A stretch of 64,000 nt of DNA, from the NCBI RefSeq assembly GCF_000826085.1, contig NZ_CCYM01000002.1, forward strand, positions 1,010,948-1,074,947, read 5' to 3'. Source of the DNA: Nigerium massiliense. GTDB lineage: Bacteria > Actinomycetota > Actinomycetes > Propionibacteriales > Propionibacteriaceae. Of this stretch, positions 54,819 through 63,795 are shown in pieces. The translations under genes and the position numbers were made by a program. Below the pieces are notes generated by a model that did not search any database, was not told where the DNA came from, and saw only the letters and a program-made list of their open reading frames with translations. Numbering within the stretch: the first letter of the stretch is position 1; the number at the start of each line of letters is the position of its first letter.

Positions 54819-55745
54819 ATGAGCATCCTGAACGAGACCTACACGCTGACCGGCGGTACCGAGATCCCCAAGCTGGGACTGGGCACCTGGTTCATCGACG
54901 ACGACAAGGCCGCCGAGGCGGTGCGGTCGGCGGTCGAGATCGGCTACCGCAACATCGACACCGCCCAGGCCTACGGCAATGAGCGCGGCGTCGGCGAAGG
55001 CGTCCGCACCTCCAGCGTCGCCCGCGAGGACCTGTTCGTGTCGACGAAGCTGGCCGCCGAGATCAAGGACTACGACGGCGCGGTCGCCGCCATCGACGGC
55101 TCGCTTTCCACCATGGGACTGGACTACATCGACCTGATGCTCATCCACGCCCCGCAGCCGTGGGAGGACTTCCGCGGCGGCGACTACGCCGACGGCAACC
55201 GGCAGGCCTGGAAGGCGCTCGAAGAGGCGCACCAGGCGGGCAAGCTCCGCGCCATCGGAGTGTCGAACTTCCTGCAATCCGACCTCGACAGCCTCCTGGA
55301 GACCGCGACCGTGACACCGCACGTGAACCAGCTGCTCGTGCACGCCGGCAACACGCCGACCGAGCTGCTGGACTACTGCGAGTCCAAGGGCATCCTCGTC
55401 GAGGCGTACTCGCCCATCGCGCACGGGGAGATCCTCGACAACGCCGACGTGCAGGCGATGGCCGCCAAGTACGGAGTGAGCGTTCCGCAGCTGTGCATCC
55501 GCTACACGATCCAGCTCGGCACGGTGTCGCTGCCGAAGACGGCGAACCCCGACCACATGCGCTCCAACGCGCAGGTCGACTTCGAGATCAACGACGAGGA
55601 CATGGCGACGCTGAAGGACCTGCACGCCCAGGACTACGGCGAATCCAGCGCCTTCCCGGTCTACAGCGTGGCTATGTCAACTTCATTTGGCCCCGGGTTG
55701 TCGGTCTGGCTGGGCCCCGGTTGGGTGCGAGAAGCCAACCCATAG
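54819..55745 (+). CDS. Aldo/keto reductase with a C-terminal tail supplied by an IS end
   Basis: A 308-residue reading frame. Residues 1 to about 285 are a 2,5-diketo-gluconate-reductase-type aldo/keto reductase: PKLGLGTWFIDDDKAAEAV, GYRNIDTAQAYGNERGVGE with Asp and Tyr, VSTKLAAE with Lys, LMLIHAPQPW with His, and SLPKTANPDHMRSNA. Homologues end just after the FPVYS block. Here about 24 unrelated residues follow (beginning VAMSTSFGPG), read from DNA that looks like the end of an IS21-type element. The core may still work. It is the last gene of the plus-strand operon, next to the convergent copper ATPase. Confidence 0.85.
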   Translation: MSILNETYTLTGGTEIPKLGLGTWFIDDDKAAEAVRSAVEIGYRNIDTAQAYGNERGVGEGVRTSSVAREDLFVSTKLAAEIKDYDGAVAAIDGSLSTMGLDYIDLMLIHAPQPWEDFRGGDYADGNRQAWKALEEAHQAGKLRAIGVSNFLQSDLDSLLETATVTPHVNQLLVHAGNTPTELLDYCESKGILVEAYSPIAHGEILDNADVQAMAAKYGVSVPQLCIRYTIQLGTVSLPKTANPDHMRSNAQVDFEINDEDMATLKDLHAQDYGESSAFPVYSVAMSTSFGPGLSVWLGPGWVREANP

Positions 55746-55765
55746 TGAACTCCGGGCAGCTTATG
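55675..55765. mobile_element. Probable terminal remnant of an IS21-type element
   Basis: Starts TGTCAACTTCATTTGGCCCC and contains the repeated words GGCCCCGGGTT and GGGCCCCGGTTGGG, the multiple-repeat layout of IS21-type ends. It replaces the 3' end of the aldo/keto reductase gene. No transposase gene is attached. Right boundary uncertain. Confidence 0.45.
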
Positions 55766-55779
55766 GGGGGCGGTTCATG

Positions 55780-58116
55780 TCAGTGGTGTCGGCGCAGGCG
55801 CAGGGAGTTGGTGATGACGCTCACCGAACTGAGGGCCATGGCGGCTGCGGCGATCATCGGGGACAACAGCCAGCCGAAGGCGGGGTAGAGCACTCCCGCG
55901 GCGATCGGAATGCCGATGACGTTGTAGATGAATGCGAACAGCAGGTTCTGCTTGATGTTGCGCATAGTGTCGACGGACAGGTCGCGCGCCTTGACCAGGG
56001 CTGCGAGGTCGCCGCCGAGGAGGGTCACGTCTGCGCTCTCGATGGCGACGTCGGTCCCGGTGCCCATGGCGACGCCAACGTCCGCCCCGGCCAGGGCAGG
56101 GGCGTCGTTGACGCCGTCACCGGCCATCGCGACCGTGTGACCTTGCTCCTGGAACCGCTGGACGTGCCCATGCTTCTGATCCGGAAGCACGTCCGCGATC
56201 ACCTCGTCGATGTGGAGTTCGTCGGCGATGGCGTGGGCGGTGGTGGCGTTGTCCCCGGTCAGCATCACGATCCGCATGCCACGGTGACGTAGGTCGTCGA
56301 TGGCCTGGGCGGTGGTGGGCTTGAGTGGGTCGGCGATGGCCAGGATGCTTGCAGGCTGACCATCGACAGTCACGATGACGGCAGTGGCTCCTTGGCGACG
56401 GAAGGCGTCGATGTCGTCGGTCAGGGGGGTCGTGTCGGCATGCTGGGTCGTGAGGAAGGCAGGGCTGCCGACCATGACCTGGTGACCGTCGACCAATGCT
56501 TCGACGCCGCCACCCGGGTGGGCGGTGAATGCAGTGGCGGTCGGTACGGTGACGTCGCGTTCTCGCGCCGCGTCAACGATCGCGCGGGCCAAGGGATGTT
56601 CGGACCCGGACTCGACAGCGGCCGCCATGGCCAGCACGATCTCGGCGTGGTGGCCGGCGACGACCTTCTGGTCGACGAGGCTGGGATGGCCCTGGGTCAG
56701 GGTCCCGGTCTTGTCGACCACCAGGGTGTCGATCTTCTGCAGTCGTTCGAGTGCTTCGGCGTTCTTGACCAGGACGCCATCGCGGGCTCCGCGACCAACC
56801 CCGACCATGATGGACATGGGTGTGGCAAGGCCAAGCGCGCAAGGGCAGGCGATGATGAGCACGGACACTGCAGCAACGATCGCGAACGGTAGCCGGGGCT
56901 GTGGCCCGACCGTGGCCCAGACGGCGAAGGTGATCAGTGCGATGCCGATCACGACCGGCACGAACACAGCGGAGATCTTGTCGACGAGCCCTTGGATGGG
57001 GGCTTGGGAACGTTGCGCCTGGGACACGAGGTCGACGATGCGGGCCAGGGTCGAGTCGGCGCCCAGGCCGGTGGCCTCGATGACCAGGCTGCCGCCGCTG
57101 GTGATGGTGCCGCCGATCACACGGTCGCCGGGGTTCTTGTCAACAGGTACCGGCTCGCCGGTGATCATGGATTCGTCGACGTAGGCGTGGCCGTCGACCA
57201 CGATGCCGTCTGCTGGGATCTTCTCACCGGGGCGGACCCGGCAATGGTCGCCGACCTGCAGGTCCGCGGATGGCACTTCCTCTTCTTCTCCGTCGGGGTT
57301 GATGCGGTGCGCGGTGGCTGGCGACAGGTCCAGCAGGGCGCGGATGGCACCCGAGGTCTGGTCGCGTGCCCGCAGTTCGAGTACCTGCCCCAGCAGCACC
57401 AGGGTGATGATCACGGCGGCGGCCTCGAAGTAGACGCCGACCCGGCCACCGTCATCACGCATGATGGCCGGGAAGATCCCCGGGGCCAGGACGGCGACCA
57501 CACTGTAGAACCACGCGGCACCCACACCGAGGCTGACGAGGGTGAACATGTTGAGGTGCCGGCTGGCCACTGATCGGGCGCCACGTGCGAAGAATGGCCA
57601 CCCGGCCCACCACACCACGGGGGTGGACAGCGCGAGTTCGACCCAGGGCACCCACGCCCCGACGGCCAGGGCCGGGACCATCGCCAGCACCACCAGGGGC
57701 AGGCTGAGCACGGCTGCCACGCGGAGACGGCGGCGCATGTCTGCCAGCTCTGGGTTGGGTCCGTCGTGGGCGCCCACCGAGACCGGTTCGAGCGCCATGC
57801 CACAGATCGGGCACTCGCCCGGCCCATCCTGCCGGATCTCGGGGTGCATGGGGCAGGTCCATTCGCCATCGCGTGGGCCGGTGTCGGCCTGTGGTGGCGG
57901 GGCGCTTTGCCCGCCGTGCTCTTGGTGGGCAGCAGTCTGCCCGGGGTGGGTGTGCTGGTGTGCTGCTGGCGCGGGGGGCTGTCCGTCCGGTTGGAGGAAC
58001 ATGCCGCACTTGGGGCAGCGGCCAGGGTGGTCACTGGTGACCTCGGGGTGCATGGGGCAGGTGAAGGAGTCCCCTCCAGCCGTGATGGGCTCGTCGGGTG
58101 GGGTAAGGCTGGTCAT
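55780..58116 (-). CDS. Copper-translocating P-type ATPase with two CPMHP metal-binding domains
   Basis: A 778-residue P1B-type ATPase exporting copper. Two N-terminal heavy-metal-binding domains (CPMHPEV...CPKCGM and CPMHPEI...CPICGM) replace the usual HMA ferredoxin-like domains. Then come membrane helices, [10 protein letters not shown], the transport-site [11 protein letters not shown], the phosphorylated [11 protein letters not shown], the SEHPLA motif and the hinge [11 protein letters not shown]. The CPC plus later helix residues suggest Cu(I). The ATG follows GAGGAAG. Upstream on the same strand are a small membrane protein and a multicopper oxidase, making a periplasm-side copper handling set. 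Confidence 0.93.
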   Translation of the reverse strand: MTSLTPPDEPITAGGDSFTCPMHPEVTSDHPGRCPKCGMFLQPDGQPPAPAAHQHTHPGQTAAHQEHGGQSAPPPQADTGPRDGEWTCPMHPEIRQDGPGECPICGMALEPVSVGAHDGPNPELADMRRRLRVAAVLSLPLVVLAMVPALAVGAWVPWVELALSTPVVWWAGWPFFARGARSVASRHLNMFTLVSLGVGAAWFYSVVAVLAPGIFPAIMRDDGGRVGVYFEAAAVIITLVLLGQVLELRARDQTSGAIRALLDLSPATAHRINPDGEEEEVPSADLQVGDHCRVRPGEKIPADGIVVDGHAYVDESMITGEPVPVDKNPGDRVIGGTITSGGSLVIEATGLGADSTLARIVDLVSQAQRSQAPIQGLVDKISAVFVPVVIGIALITFAVWATVGPQPRLPFAIVAAVSVLIIACPCALGLATPMSIMVGVGRGARDGVLVKNAEALERLQKIDTLVVDKTGTLTQGHPSLVDQKVVAGHHAEIVLAMAAAVESGSEHPLARAIVDAARERDVTVPTATAFTAHPGGGVEALVDGHQVMVGSPAFLTTQHADTTPLTDDIDAFRRQGATAVIVTVDGQPASILAIADPLKPTTAQAIDDLRHRGMRIVMLTGDNATTAHAIADELHIDEVIADVLPDQKHGHVQRFQEQGHTVAMAGDGVNDAPALAGADVGVAMGTGTDVAIESADVTLLGGDLAALVKARDLSVDTMRNIKQNLLFAFIYNVIGIPIAAGVLYPAFGWLLSPMIAAAAMALSSVSVITNSLRLRRHH

Positions 58117-58184
58117 GGTCTTCCTCGTCCGTTGAGTGGTGGTGCTCTGTGGTGCTGGTGGGCGCGTGGTGCGAGGTTCTTGGC

Positions 58185-58490
58185 TCAGTGGTGATCGGCC
58201 CCGTGGTTCATCATCCGCATCATGAGCCACATCATCACTACGCAGCCGAGGGCGGGGATGACGGCGGCCATGACGCCGCCTGCGGCGAGGCTGGCACGAC
58301 CTGTCCACAGGTATCCGGCCACGATGAGCAGCATCGGGGCACACATCAGCAGGTGCATCCAGTGGTGGCTCTTGCCGTGGCCTGTCATCTTCGGGTCGTG
58401 CCGGTGCTGCACGGGCTCGAGTACCGGGTCGGCGGCGGGGCGGGGAGCGTCGCTGTCACTGCGGTTGAGCTGGGTGGGGCTTGTGTACAT
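58185..58490 (-). CDS. Small His/Met-rich-tailed membrane protein of the copper module
   Basis: A 101-residue protein with two membrane helices ([17 protein letters not shown] and [20 protein letters not shown]) and a C-terminal [12 protein letters not shown] that could bind copper. It resembles DUF2933-type proteins found beside copper ATPases and oxidases. Its function is unknown. GGAG lies six bases before the ATG. The ATPase gene follows 68 bases downstream, and a TCTTGGTC box lies about 85 bases upstream of its start. Confidence 0.75.
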   Translation of the reverse strand: MYTSPTQLNRSDSDAPRPAADPVLEPVQHRHDPKMTGHGKSHHWMHLLMCAPMLLIVAGYLWTGRASLAAGGVMAAVIPALGCVVMMWLMMRMMNHGADHH

Positions 58491-58574
58491 GGTGGTCTCC
58501 TTCGTCGTGTGTGGCTGGCTGCCGTCACCATCCAGACTGTCGAGCGTCCATGAAGCTGGACCGGGGCAAATGAT

Positions 58575-58590
58575 GAAGGTTTGACCAAGA
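58575..58590 (-). promoter_or_regulatory. Copper-module box 1 (candidate response-regulator site)
   Basis: Minus strand TCTTGGTCAAACCTTC, 85 bases upstream of the small membrane protein start. Fits TCTTGRTCRWWYCTYC shared with the boxes at 60192 and 62801. Confidence 0.55.
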
Positions 58591-58665
58591 CGTCGGAGGC
58601 ATGTGCGGGCATGCGGCGGTGCGGTTCCCGGGGTGACCCGGGAACCGCATCGGCGTGGGCTGGGG

Positions 58666-60144
58666 TCAGTAGCGCAGGCTGGTCATCATGCCGATCTCGG
58701 CGTGGTAGATGTTGTGGCAGTGCAGCATCCAGGCTCCGGGGTTGTCGGCCTGCAGGTCGGCCTCGATGGTCTGCATGGGCAGCAGCAGCACGGTGTCCTT
58801 GCGTAGTCCGTTGCTGCCCGGCAGGGACCAGGTGTGGCCGTGGATGTGCATCGGGTGGGCCATCATCGTCATGTTCGTCATCCGCATCCGGACCCGCTGT
58901 CCCGGGCTGATCGACAGGGGTGTGTCCTCACCGAACTTCTTGCCGTTGATGCCCCAGGCGTAGGGCTTCATCTGGCCGTTGAGCTGGACCTCGAGGGTCT
59001 GCTCCGGTTCCTTGTCGGGCAGCTTGGCTGCGTCGGCGGCGCGCAGGGCGGTGCCCAGGGCAGCCTTTCCTCCGAGTTCGGGGATTCGGGTGGTGGCCGG
59101 CGGAATGCTGCCGGCGCCGGTCTTGACGATGGCGCGGGCGGGAGTACCGGTCTTGCCCTCGGGGGCGGCCTGCAGCACGAAGACGCCGTCGCCGACGGTG
59201 ACGGTGGCGTCGATCCTTTCTCCCATGGCGAGGTAGATGGCCGTCGCCTCGACCGGCTGCACGGCGAAACCGTCGGCGTGGGTGATGGTGAGTCGGTGCC
59301 CGGACAGGCCGACCTTGAAGATCGTGTCGGCTCCGGCATTGATGAGCCGTAGCCGGACCTTGTCCCCGGGGCGTGCCGTGAGGGTGCGCGGTGCGGCCGG
59401 GATCCGGCCGTTGACGACGTAGTGCGGGTAGCTCACGTCTCCGGCATCGCCCAAGGGGGAACTGCCGTGGTCCATGCCTCCCATGTCGTGGTTCATTCCT
59501 TGGGACAGGGGTCCGCTGTTGGCCTTGAAGTCGGCGAAGATCGCATCCGGTGACTTGCCAACCCCATCGGTCCAGTCATCCAGGACCAGGACCCATTCCG
59601 CGTCGTGGTCGCCCGGATCGCGTGGGTCGTCCAGCACGAGGGGAGCGTACAGCCCCCGGTCGATCTGGACTCCGCTGTGGGGATGGAAGAAGTAGGTTCC
59701 GGCATGGGGTGCGACGAACTCGTAGGTGAAGGCACTCTTGGCGGCGATGGGGTCCTGAGTGACACCAGGCACACCGTCGGAGGCGTTGCGCAGGGCAATG
59801 CCGTGCCAGTGCACCGAGGTGGCTGTGGGGAGCTGGTTGTCGACCGTGACCCGGAACAGGTCGCCCGCCTTGCCGCGCAGGACGTTCCCGTCGAGTTCGT
59901 CGGTGTAGGCCCAGGTCTTGGCCAGGACACCGCCCAGGTCCAAGGTGACAGGGCGCGGGGTCAGGGTGTGGGTGACGGTCGTCGCCCCGGCCGGGGTGGC
60001 GAGTGGTGTCTGGGTCGGGATGGCCCATGTGGCCGGGGTGGTGCTGGCCGGGGAGGGCTGCTTGGCGCCGCATGCAGCCAGGGCGCTGGTGGATGCCAGG
60101 CCGAGGCCGGCGAGCAAGGCCTGTCGGCGAGTGATCGTGTTCAT
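58666..60144 (-). CDS. Multicopper oxidase (CueO/CopA-like), Tat-exported lipoprotein
   Basis: A 492-residue multicopper oxidase. The N-terminus has a Tat motif (TRRQALLAG) and a lipobox LAAC, so it is exported folded and anchored. All copper motifs are present: SVHWHGIAL, YFFHPHSGVQ, HPMHIHGHTW and MLHCHNIYHAEIGMM, holding type 1, 2 and 3 coppers. A short Met/His-rich insert (GMNHDMGGMDHGSS) near residue 210 resembles the CueO methionine segment. The enzyme oxidises Cu(I) to Cu(II) outside the membrane. An ATG six bases upstream is also possible. Its promoter would lie in the 3' end of the histidine kinase gene, where a box is found. Confidence 0.92.
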   Translation of the reverse strand: MNTITRRQALLAGLGLASTSALAACGAKQPSPASTTPATWAIPTQTPLATPAGATTVTHTLTPRPVTLDLGGVLAKTWAYTDELDGNVLRGKAGDLFRVTVDNQLPTATSVHWHGIALRNASDGVPGVTQDPIAAKSAFTYEFVAPHAGTYFFHPHSGVQIDRGLYAPLVLDDPRDPGDHDAEWVLVLDDWTDGVGKSPDAIFADFKANSGPLSQGMNHDMGGMDHGSSPLGDAGDVSYPHYVVNGRIPAAPRTLTARPGDKVRLRLINAGADTIFKVGLSGHRLTITHADGFAVQPVEATAIYLAMGERIDATVTVGDGVFVLQAAPEGKTGTPARAIVKTGAGSIPPATTRIPELGGKAALGTALRAADAAKLPDKEPEQTLEVQLNGQMKPYAWGINGKKFGEDTPLSISPGQRVRMRMTNMTMMAHPMHIHGHTWSLPGSNGLRKDTVLLLPMQTIEADLQADNPGAWMLHCHNIYHAEIGMMTSLRY

Positions 60145-60179
60145 GCCCACGACTCTTCCCGCCCCGCATTGTGACCGGG

Positions 60180-61319
60180 TCAGGGAAGTGCGGAGATTCG
60201 ATCAAGACTTCGTGGCAGCACCAGGGTGAACGACGCACCGCAGCCCACCCCCGGACTGGCCGCCAGCACGTCGCCCCCATGTGCCCGGGCGACGGCTCTG
60301 GCGATGGTCAGGCCGACTCCGGTTCCGCCGTCGACGTCACGGACCCTGCGTGATCCTTGGTGGAAGAAGCGTTCGAAGACGTGGGGCACCTCACCGGCGG
60401 GTATGCCTGCGCCGGTGTCGCTGACCTGGATGGACACCGAGTCCGTGTCAGACCAGCTCGTCACACATACCTCACCCCCGCGTGGCGTGTGCTGGACGGC
60501 GTTGCGCAGCAGGTTGTCCAGGACCTGGCCGATGCGTGCAGGGTCGACATCCACCTCCACGGGGCAGTTGCCACGGGTCACCAGCTGGATACCTGCCTCG
60601 GCACAGGCTTTCGCACACGAGGTGACCGCCGATTCCACCAGGTCATCGATGCGGGTCAGCCGTAGTTCCAAGGGGATCCGCCCCTCCTCTGCCCTGGAGA
60701 CCTCGGAGATGTCGGCCGCCAGCGCCGTGATGCGCTCGTTCTGGCGTTGGAGGACCTCAAGGACCTCCGGCCCATACACGGCGACTCCGTCCTCGAGGCT
60801 CTCGAGCGTCACCCGCGTCACGGACAGGGGCGTGCGCAGCTCATGGCCAAGATCGGTCAACATGCGTCGTCGGGTGGCCTCCGTGGCCGCGATCTGGGCC
60901 GCCATCCGGTTGAACTCATGGGCCACGGATTCGAGTTCGCGCCCCAGCGGCGGCATGCGCACGGGATCGTCGTAGTTGCCGTGCGCGACCCTCTCAGCCC
61001 CCTCGGCCAGGGCATCCAGCCCTCGGATGAGGCTGCGGTTCAGCACCCATGACGTCACCGCCGCGATCATCATCGCGGCGGCAAGTCCCAATCCCAGGGA
61101 GGCCGCACCGGCGTCATGGAAGGCACGCTCGGCATGGTCCAGCACCATGGGCTGGGTGTGCCCGGCCTCGGCCATGTGCTTCTTGAACAACGGCGGGCCC
61201 ATCTCCAGGGCGGTCAGGACCAGCGTGACGCTCATGGTGACCAGGACGGCGAACTGGGTCCACACCAGCCGTCGTCCCCACGACAACCCGGGCCACAGCT
61301 CTGATGGCCGTCCTCCCAT
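60180..61319 (-). CDS. Sensor histidine kinase of the copper module
   Basis: A 379-residue sensor kinase. Two N-terminal membrane helices flank a short outer loop of about 40 residues, followed by a HAMP segment. The H-box DLGHELRTPLSVTRVTLESL, N-box VLDNLLRNAVQHTPRGG, and G-boxes DTGAGIPAGEVPHVFERF and GGTGVGLTIARAVARAHGG are all intact. The outer loop contains a GHTQPMVLDHAERAFHD segment with Met and His residues that might sense copper (inference). The ATG overlaps the response-regulator stop by one base, so the pair is coupled. Confidence 0.9.
   Translation of the reverse strand: MGGRPSELWPGLSWGRRLVWTQFAVLVTMSVTLVLTALEMGPPLFKKHMAEAGHTQPMVLDHAERAFHDAGAASLGLGLAAAMMIAAVTSWVLNRSLIRGLDALAEGAERVAHGNYDDPVRMPPLGRELESVAHEFNRMAAQIAATEATRRRMLTDLGHELRTPLSVTRVTLESLEDGVAVYGPEVLEVLQRQNERITALAADISEVSRAEEGRIPLELRLTRIDDLVESAVTSCAKACAEAGIQLVTRGNCPVEVDVDPARIGQVLDNLLRNAVQHTPRGGEVCVTSWSDTDSVSIQVSDTGAGIPAGEVPHVFERFFHQGSRRVRDVDGGTGVGLTIARAVARAHGGDVLAASPGVGCGASFTLVLPRSLDRISALP
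60192..60207 (-). promoter_or_regulatory. Copper-module box 2 (candidate response-regulator site)
   Basis: Minus strand TCTTGATCGAATCTCC, 48 bases upstream of the multicopper oxidase start, inside the last codons of the kinase gene. Confidence 0.55.
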
Positions 61320-62014
61320 CAGCCTCGGCCCATCCGGTAGCCCACGCCCCGCACAGTCAGCACGTAGCGGGGATCGGCGGCCTCCTCACCCAGCTTCTTG
61401 CGAAGGTGTGCCACGTGGACATCGACCAGATGGTCGTCGCCGACCCAGTCCTCGCCCCAGACCATGTCCGTGAGCTGACGCCGACTCAACACACGTCCGG
61501 GATGCGCGGACAGGGCCTTCAGCAGGTCGAACTCGGTGCGTGTCAGGTCCACCGCCACACCATCCATGGAAGCCTCGCGCGAGTCGGGATGCACCACCAG
61601 TTCCCCGATCCTGCGGGCGACGGATGCCGAAGCCGTGGATCTCGGGCGACGCAGCATCACCTGGACACGTGCGACGAGTTCGCGCGGGCTGAAGGGCTTG
61701 GTGAGGTAGTCATCCGCGCCCACGGACAACCCGATGAGCATGTCCACCTCGTCAGCTCGCGCGGTCAGCATCAGGACGTAGCAGTCGCTGAAGGTGCGCA
61801 CCTTGCGACAGACCTCCACTCCGTCGAGGCCCGGAAGGCCGAGGTCGAGGATGACGACATCTGGCTGCTCCTCCCGGATCCGCGACACCGCCCCGTTCCC
61901 GTCTGCACAGGTGTCTGCGGCCATGCCGACCCGTTCCAGGTAGTTCTTCACCGTGCCGGCCAGCACCGGTTCGTCGTCGACCACCAGCACCGAAGTGCGC
62001 GCCACATCGCTCAT
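61319..62014 (-). CDS. OmpR/PhoB-family response regulator of the copper module
   Basis: A 231-residue regulator. The receiver holds the acidic pair in VLVVDDEPVLAG, the phospho-acceptor Asp in VVILDLGLPGLDGVEV, and the lysine in DDYLTKPFSPRELVARV. The C-terminal winged helix reads RTEFDLLKALSAHPGRVLSRRQLTDMVWG and VDVHVAHLRKKLGEE. It pairs with the histidine kinase that overlaps its stop. It probably binds the TCTTGRTC boxes and activates the copper genes, as CopR/CusR-type regulators do (inference). A 31-base gap separates it from the upstream membrane protein gene, so all three are probably one transcript. Confidence 0.92.
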   Translation of the reverse strand: MSDVARTSVLVVDDEPVLAGTVKNYLERVGMAADTCADGNGAVSRIREEQPDVVILDLGLPGLDGVEVCRKVRTFSDCYVLMLTARADEVDMLIGLSVGADDYLTKPFSPRELVARVQVMLRRPRSTASASVARRIGELVVHPDSREASMDGVAVDLTRTEFDLLKALSAHPGRVLSRRQLTDMVWGEDWVGDDHLVDVHVAHLRKKLGEEAADPRYVLTVRGVGYRMGRG

Positions 62015-62045
62015 GGCTCCACCTCACCACGAGACCCAGCAGGCG

Positions 62046-62753
62046 TCACCTCGTCGGTTGCGAGGACGGGGACATGTTGTGGTTCATGCTGCCCATGTCG
62101 TGGTTCATGCCGGACATGCCACCCATGTCATGGGTCATGACGCTCGACGACGTGTCACCTCCCAGGACTGCCGGATCGACCATCCCGAAGATCATCGCCA
62201 CGTGAGCCACCACGAGGAAGGCCGCCACCATCGCCACGTGCAACCGCAGACGGTTCTCACTACTGCGGCCCAGGACCCCCGCCTCGAGGAGACTGATCAC
62301 GAGCATGGGCAGGCCACCGACCAGGTAGCTGAGGACCGCGATGACATCAGCCGGGCCGCGCCATCCCCCATTCATGGTCAAGGGCACCACCGCGTGGACC
62401 ATCAGGTGCGTCCCGATGAAGACCCACACGGGACCGGCGAGCAGGCCAGCAGCCCGACTGAGCCTCGCCACCCACGGGGCTGCGGGCCGGTCATTGCGGC
62501 GCCCCAGCAGCATGACCAGTTCCGTGATCGCCAAGGTCTCGGCCAGGATGACCGGGAGGGCCATGAACAACAGCAGGTTCCACGGTTGCCGCACCGCGAG
62601 GAGTTCCATGTAGTGGGTCATCGCCATGCTAGCCATGCCCGAGCCAGCAGTCAGGTCGGGCACGGCCAGGGCCAGCCCGACCGCGGCCACGCTGGCAATT
62701 CCCAGGAATGCGAGGGACCCACGAGCCAGGGATGAGGATTCATTCGTCGTCAT
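62046..62753 (-). CDS. Multi-pass membrane protein with Met/His-rich tail (DUF6803-like)
   Basis: A 235-residue membrane protein with five or six helices. It includes THYMELLAVRQPWNLLLFMALPVILAETLAITELVMLL and GPVWVFIGTHLMVHAVVPL, and ends in a tail MTHDMGGMSGMNHDMGSMNH suited to copper binding. I recall similar proteins (DUF6803-type permeases) in copper clusters, but this label is unchecked. It is the first gene of the membrane protein, regulator, kinase operon. I start at the ATG giving MTTNESS; an ATG 33 bases upstream is less likely. Confidence 0.8.
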   Translation of the reverse strand: MTTNESSSLARGSLAFLGIASVAAVGLALAVPDLTAGSGMASMAMTHYMELLAVRQPWNLLLFMALPVILAETLAITELVMLLGRRNDRPAAPWVARLSRAAGLLAGPVWVFIGTHLMVHAVVPLTMNGGWRGPADVIAVLSYLVGGLPMLVISLLEAGVLGRSSENRLRLHVAMVAAFLVVAHVAMIFGMVDPAVLGGDTSSSVMTHDMGGMSGMNHDMGSMNHNMSPSSQPTR

Positions 62754-62800
62754 GCCGCCAAGCCTCCAGGCGGCATGTCGAGCCACGAGCGAGACAGTGT

Positions 62801-62816
62801 GAAGAAATGATCAAGA
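62801..62816 (-). promoter_or_regulatory. Copper-module box 3 (candidate response-regulator site)
   Basis: Minus strand TCTTGATCATTTCTTC, 48 bases upstream of the Met/His-tailed membrane protein start. Between this box and istB the spacer holds no gene I can support. Confidence 0.55.
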
Positions 62817-62985
62817 TCCACCGCGAACACCGGCTGTCACCCACCTCCCCCGTCCGGACCATCGATGCCCCGGACCTGTGCAGTACCCGCTGTGGCACAG
62901 AAACCCACCAGAAGTCGACCGGCACTCGGTTCGGCCGCCTCTCTGCCGTGCACTGCTCTCGATGGCCACGCCATGACCCGTCGAG

Positions 62986-63795
62986 TCACAGAGTCTGGCG
63001 AGCTCGCGTGTGGGCGAGGCGATAGGAGTTGGTTCCGGTTTCGATGATGGTGGCGTTGTAGGTGAGGCGGTCGACGATCGCTGCACAGAGCCTGGGGTCA
63101 GTGAAGGTGTCGGTCCAGGCGGAGAAGGACTGGTTGGACGCGATCGCGATGGCGTTCTTCTCCTCCCGCTCTGTGAGGACTTGGAACAGCAGTTCGGCCC
63201 CGCGCCGGTCGAGCTCCATGTATCCAAGCTCGTCAATGACCAGGAGGTCGACGCGACCGTAGCGGTTGATGGTCTTGGTGAGTTGTTTCTCGTCGGCGGC
63301 TTCGACGAGCTCGTTCACGAGCCGGGTTGCGAGGGTGTAGCGGACGCGGTAGCCCTGTTCTGCGGCGGCGGTGCCGAGTGCGATGAGCAGGTGGGATTTG
63401 CCGGTGCCGGAGTCCCCGATGAGGCACAGGGGGTCGCCGCGGCGGAGCCAGTCGCCGGTGGCGAGCTCGTTGATGGTGGCGGGGTTGATGTTGGGGTTCG
63501 CGGTGAAGTCGAAGTCGGTGAGCCATTTCTCGCGGGGGAATCCGGCGCTCTTGATGCGGCGCAGGGTGGAGCGGCGGTCGCGGTCGTCGACCTCGGCGAG
63601 CAGGAGTTCGGCGAGGAAGCCTTGGTAGGTGAGTTGTTCCTTGGTGGCGGCCTCGACGGCGTCATCGACCACGGCGCGGATGGTTGGCAGCCGGAGCCGG
63701 CGGCAGGCCTGGTCGATCGCGGCCTGCGCGGCGTGCTCGGTGAGGCTGTGGCGGCGGCGAAGACTGCCCTGGCGGTTGCTGGTGTTCGTGGTCAT
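62986..63795 (-). CDS. istB: IS21-family helper ATPase
   Basis: A 269-residue AAA+ ATPase that assists IS21 transposition. It has the Walker A region LIGDSGTGKSHLLIAL, Walker B LLVIDELGYMELD, the sensor ASNQSFSAW, and the C-terminal YNATIIETGTNSYRL. It is full length and intact. The ATG overlaps the istA stop by four bases, as is usual. The copper module lies directly to its left. No clear IS21 terminal repeat was found between its stop codon and the copper genes. Confidence 0.93.
   Translation of the reverse strand: MTTNTSNRQGSLRRRHSLTEHAAQAAIDQACRRLRLPTIRAVVDDAVEAATKEQLTYQGFLAELLLAEVDDRDRRSTLRRIKSAGFPREKWLTDFDFTANPNINPATINELATGDWLRRGDPLCLIGDSGTGKSHLLIALGTAAAEQGYRVRYTLATRLVNELVEAADEKQLTKTINRYGRVDLLVIDELGYMELDRRGAELLFQVLTEREEKNAIAIASNQSFSAWTDTFTDPRLCAAIVDRLTYNATIIETGTNSYRLAHTRARQTL

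Noticed and set aside
62817..62985. IS21 right terminal repeat between the copper module and istB
   Set aside because: I looked for the TGTCAACTTCATTTGGCC-type end seen at 55675 or its complement and found no match, so the element boundary is left unassigned.
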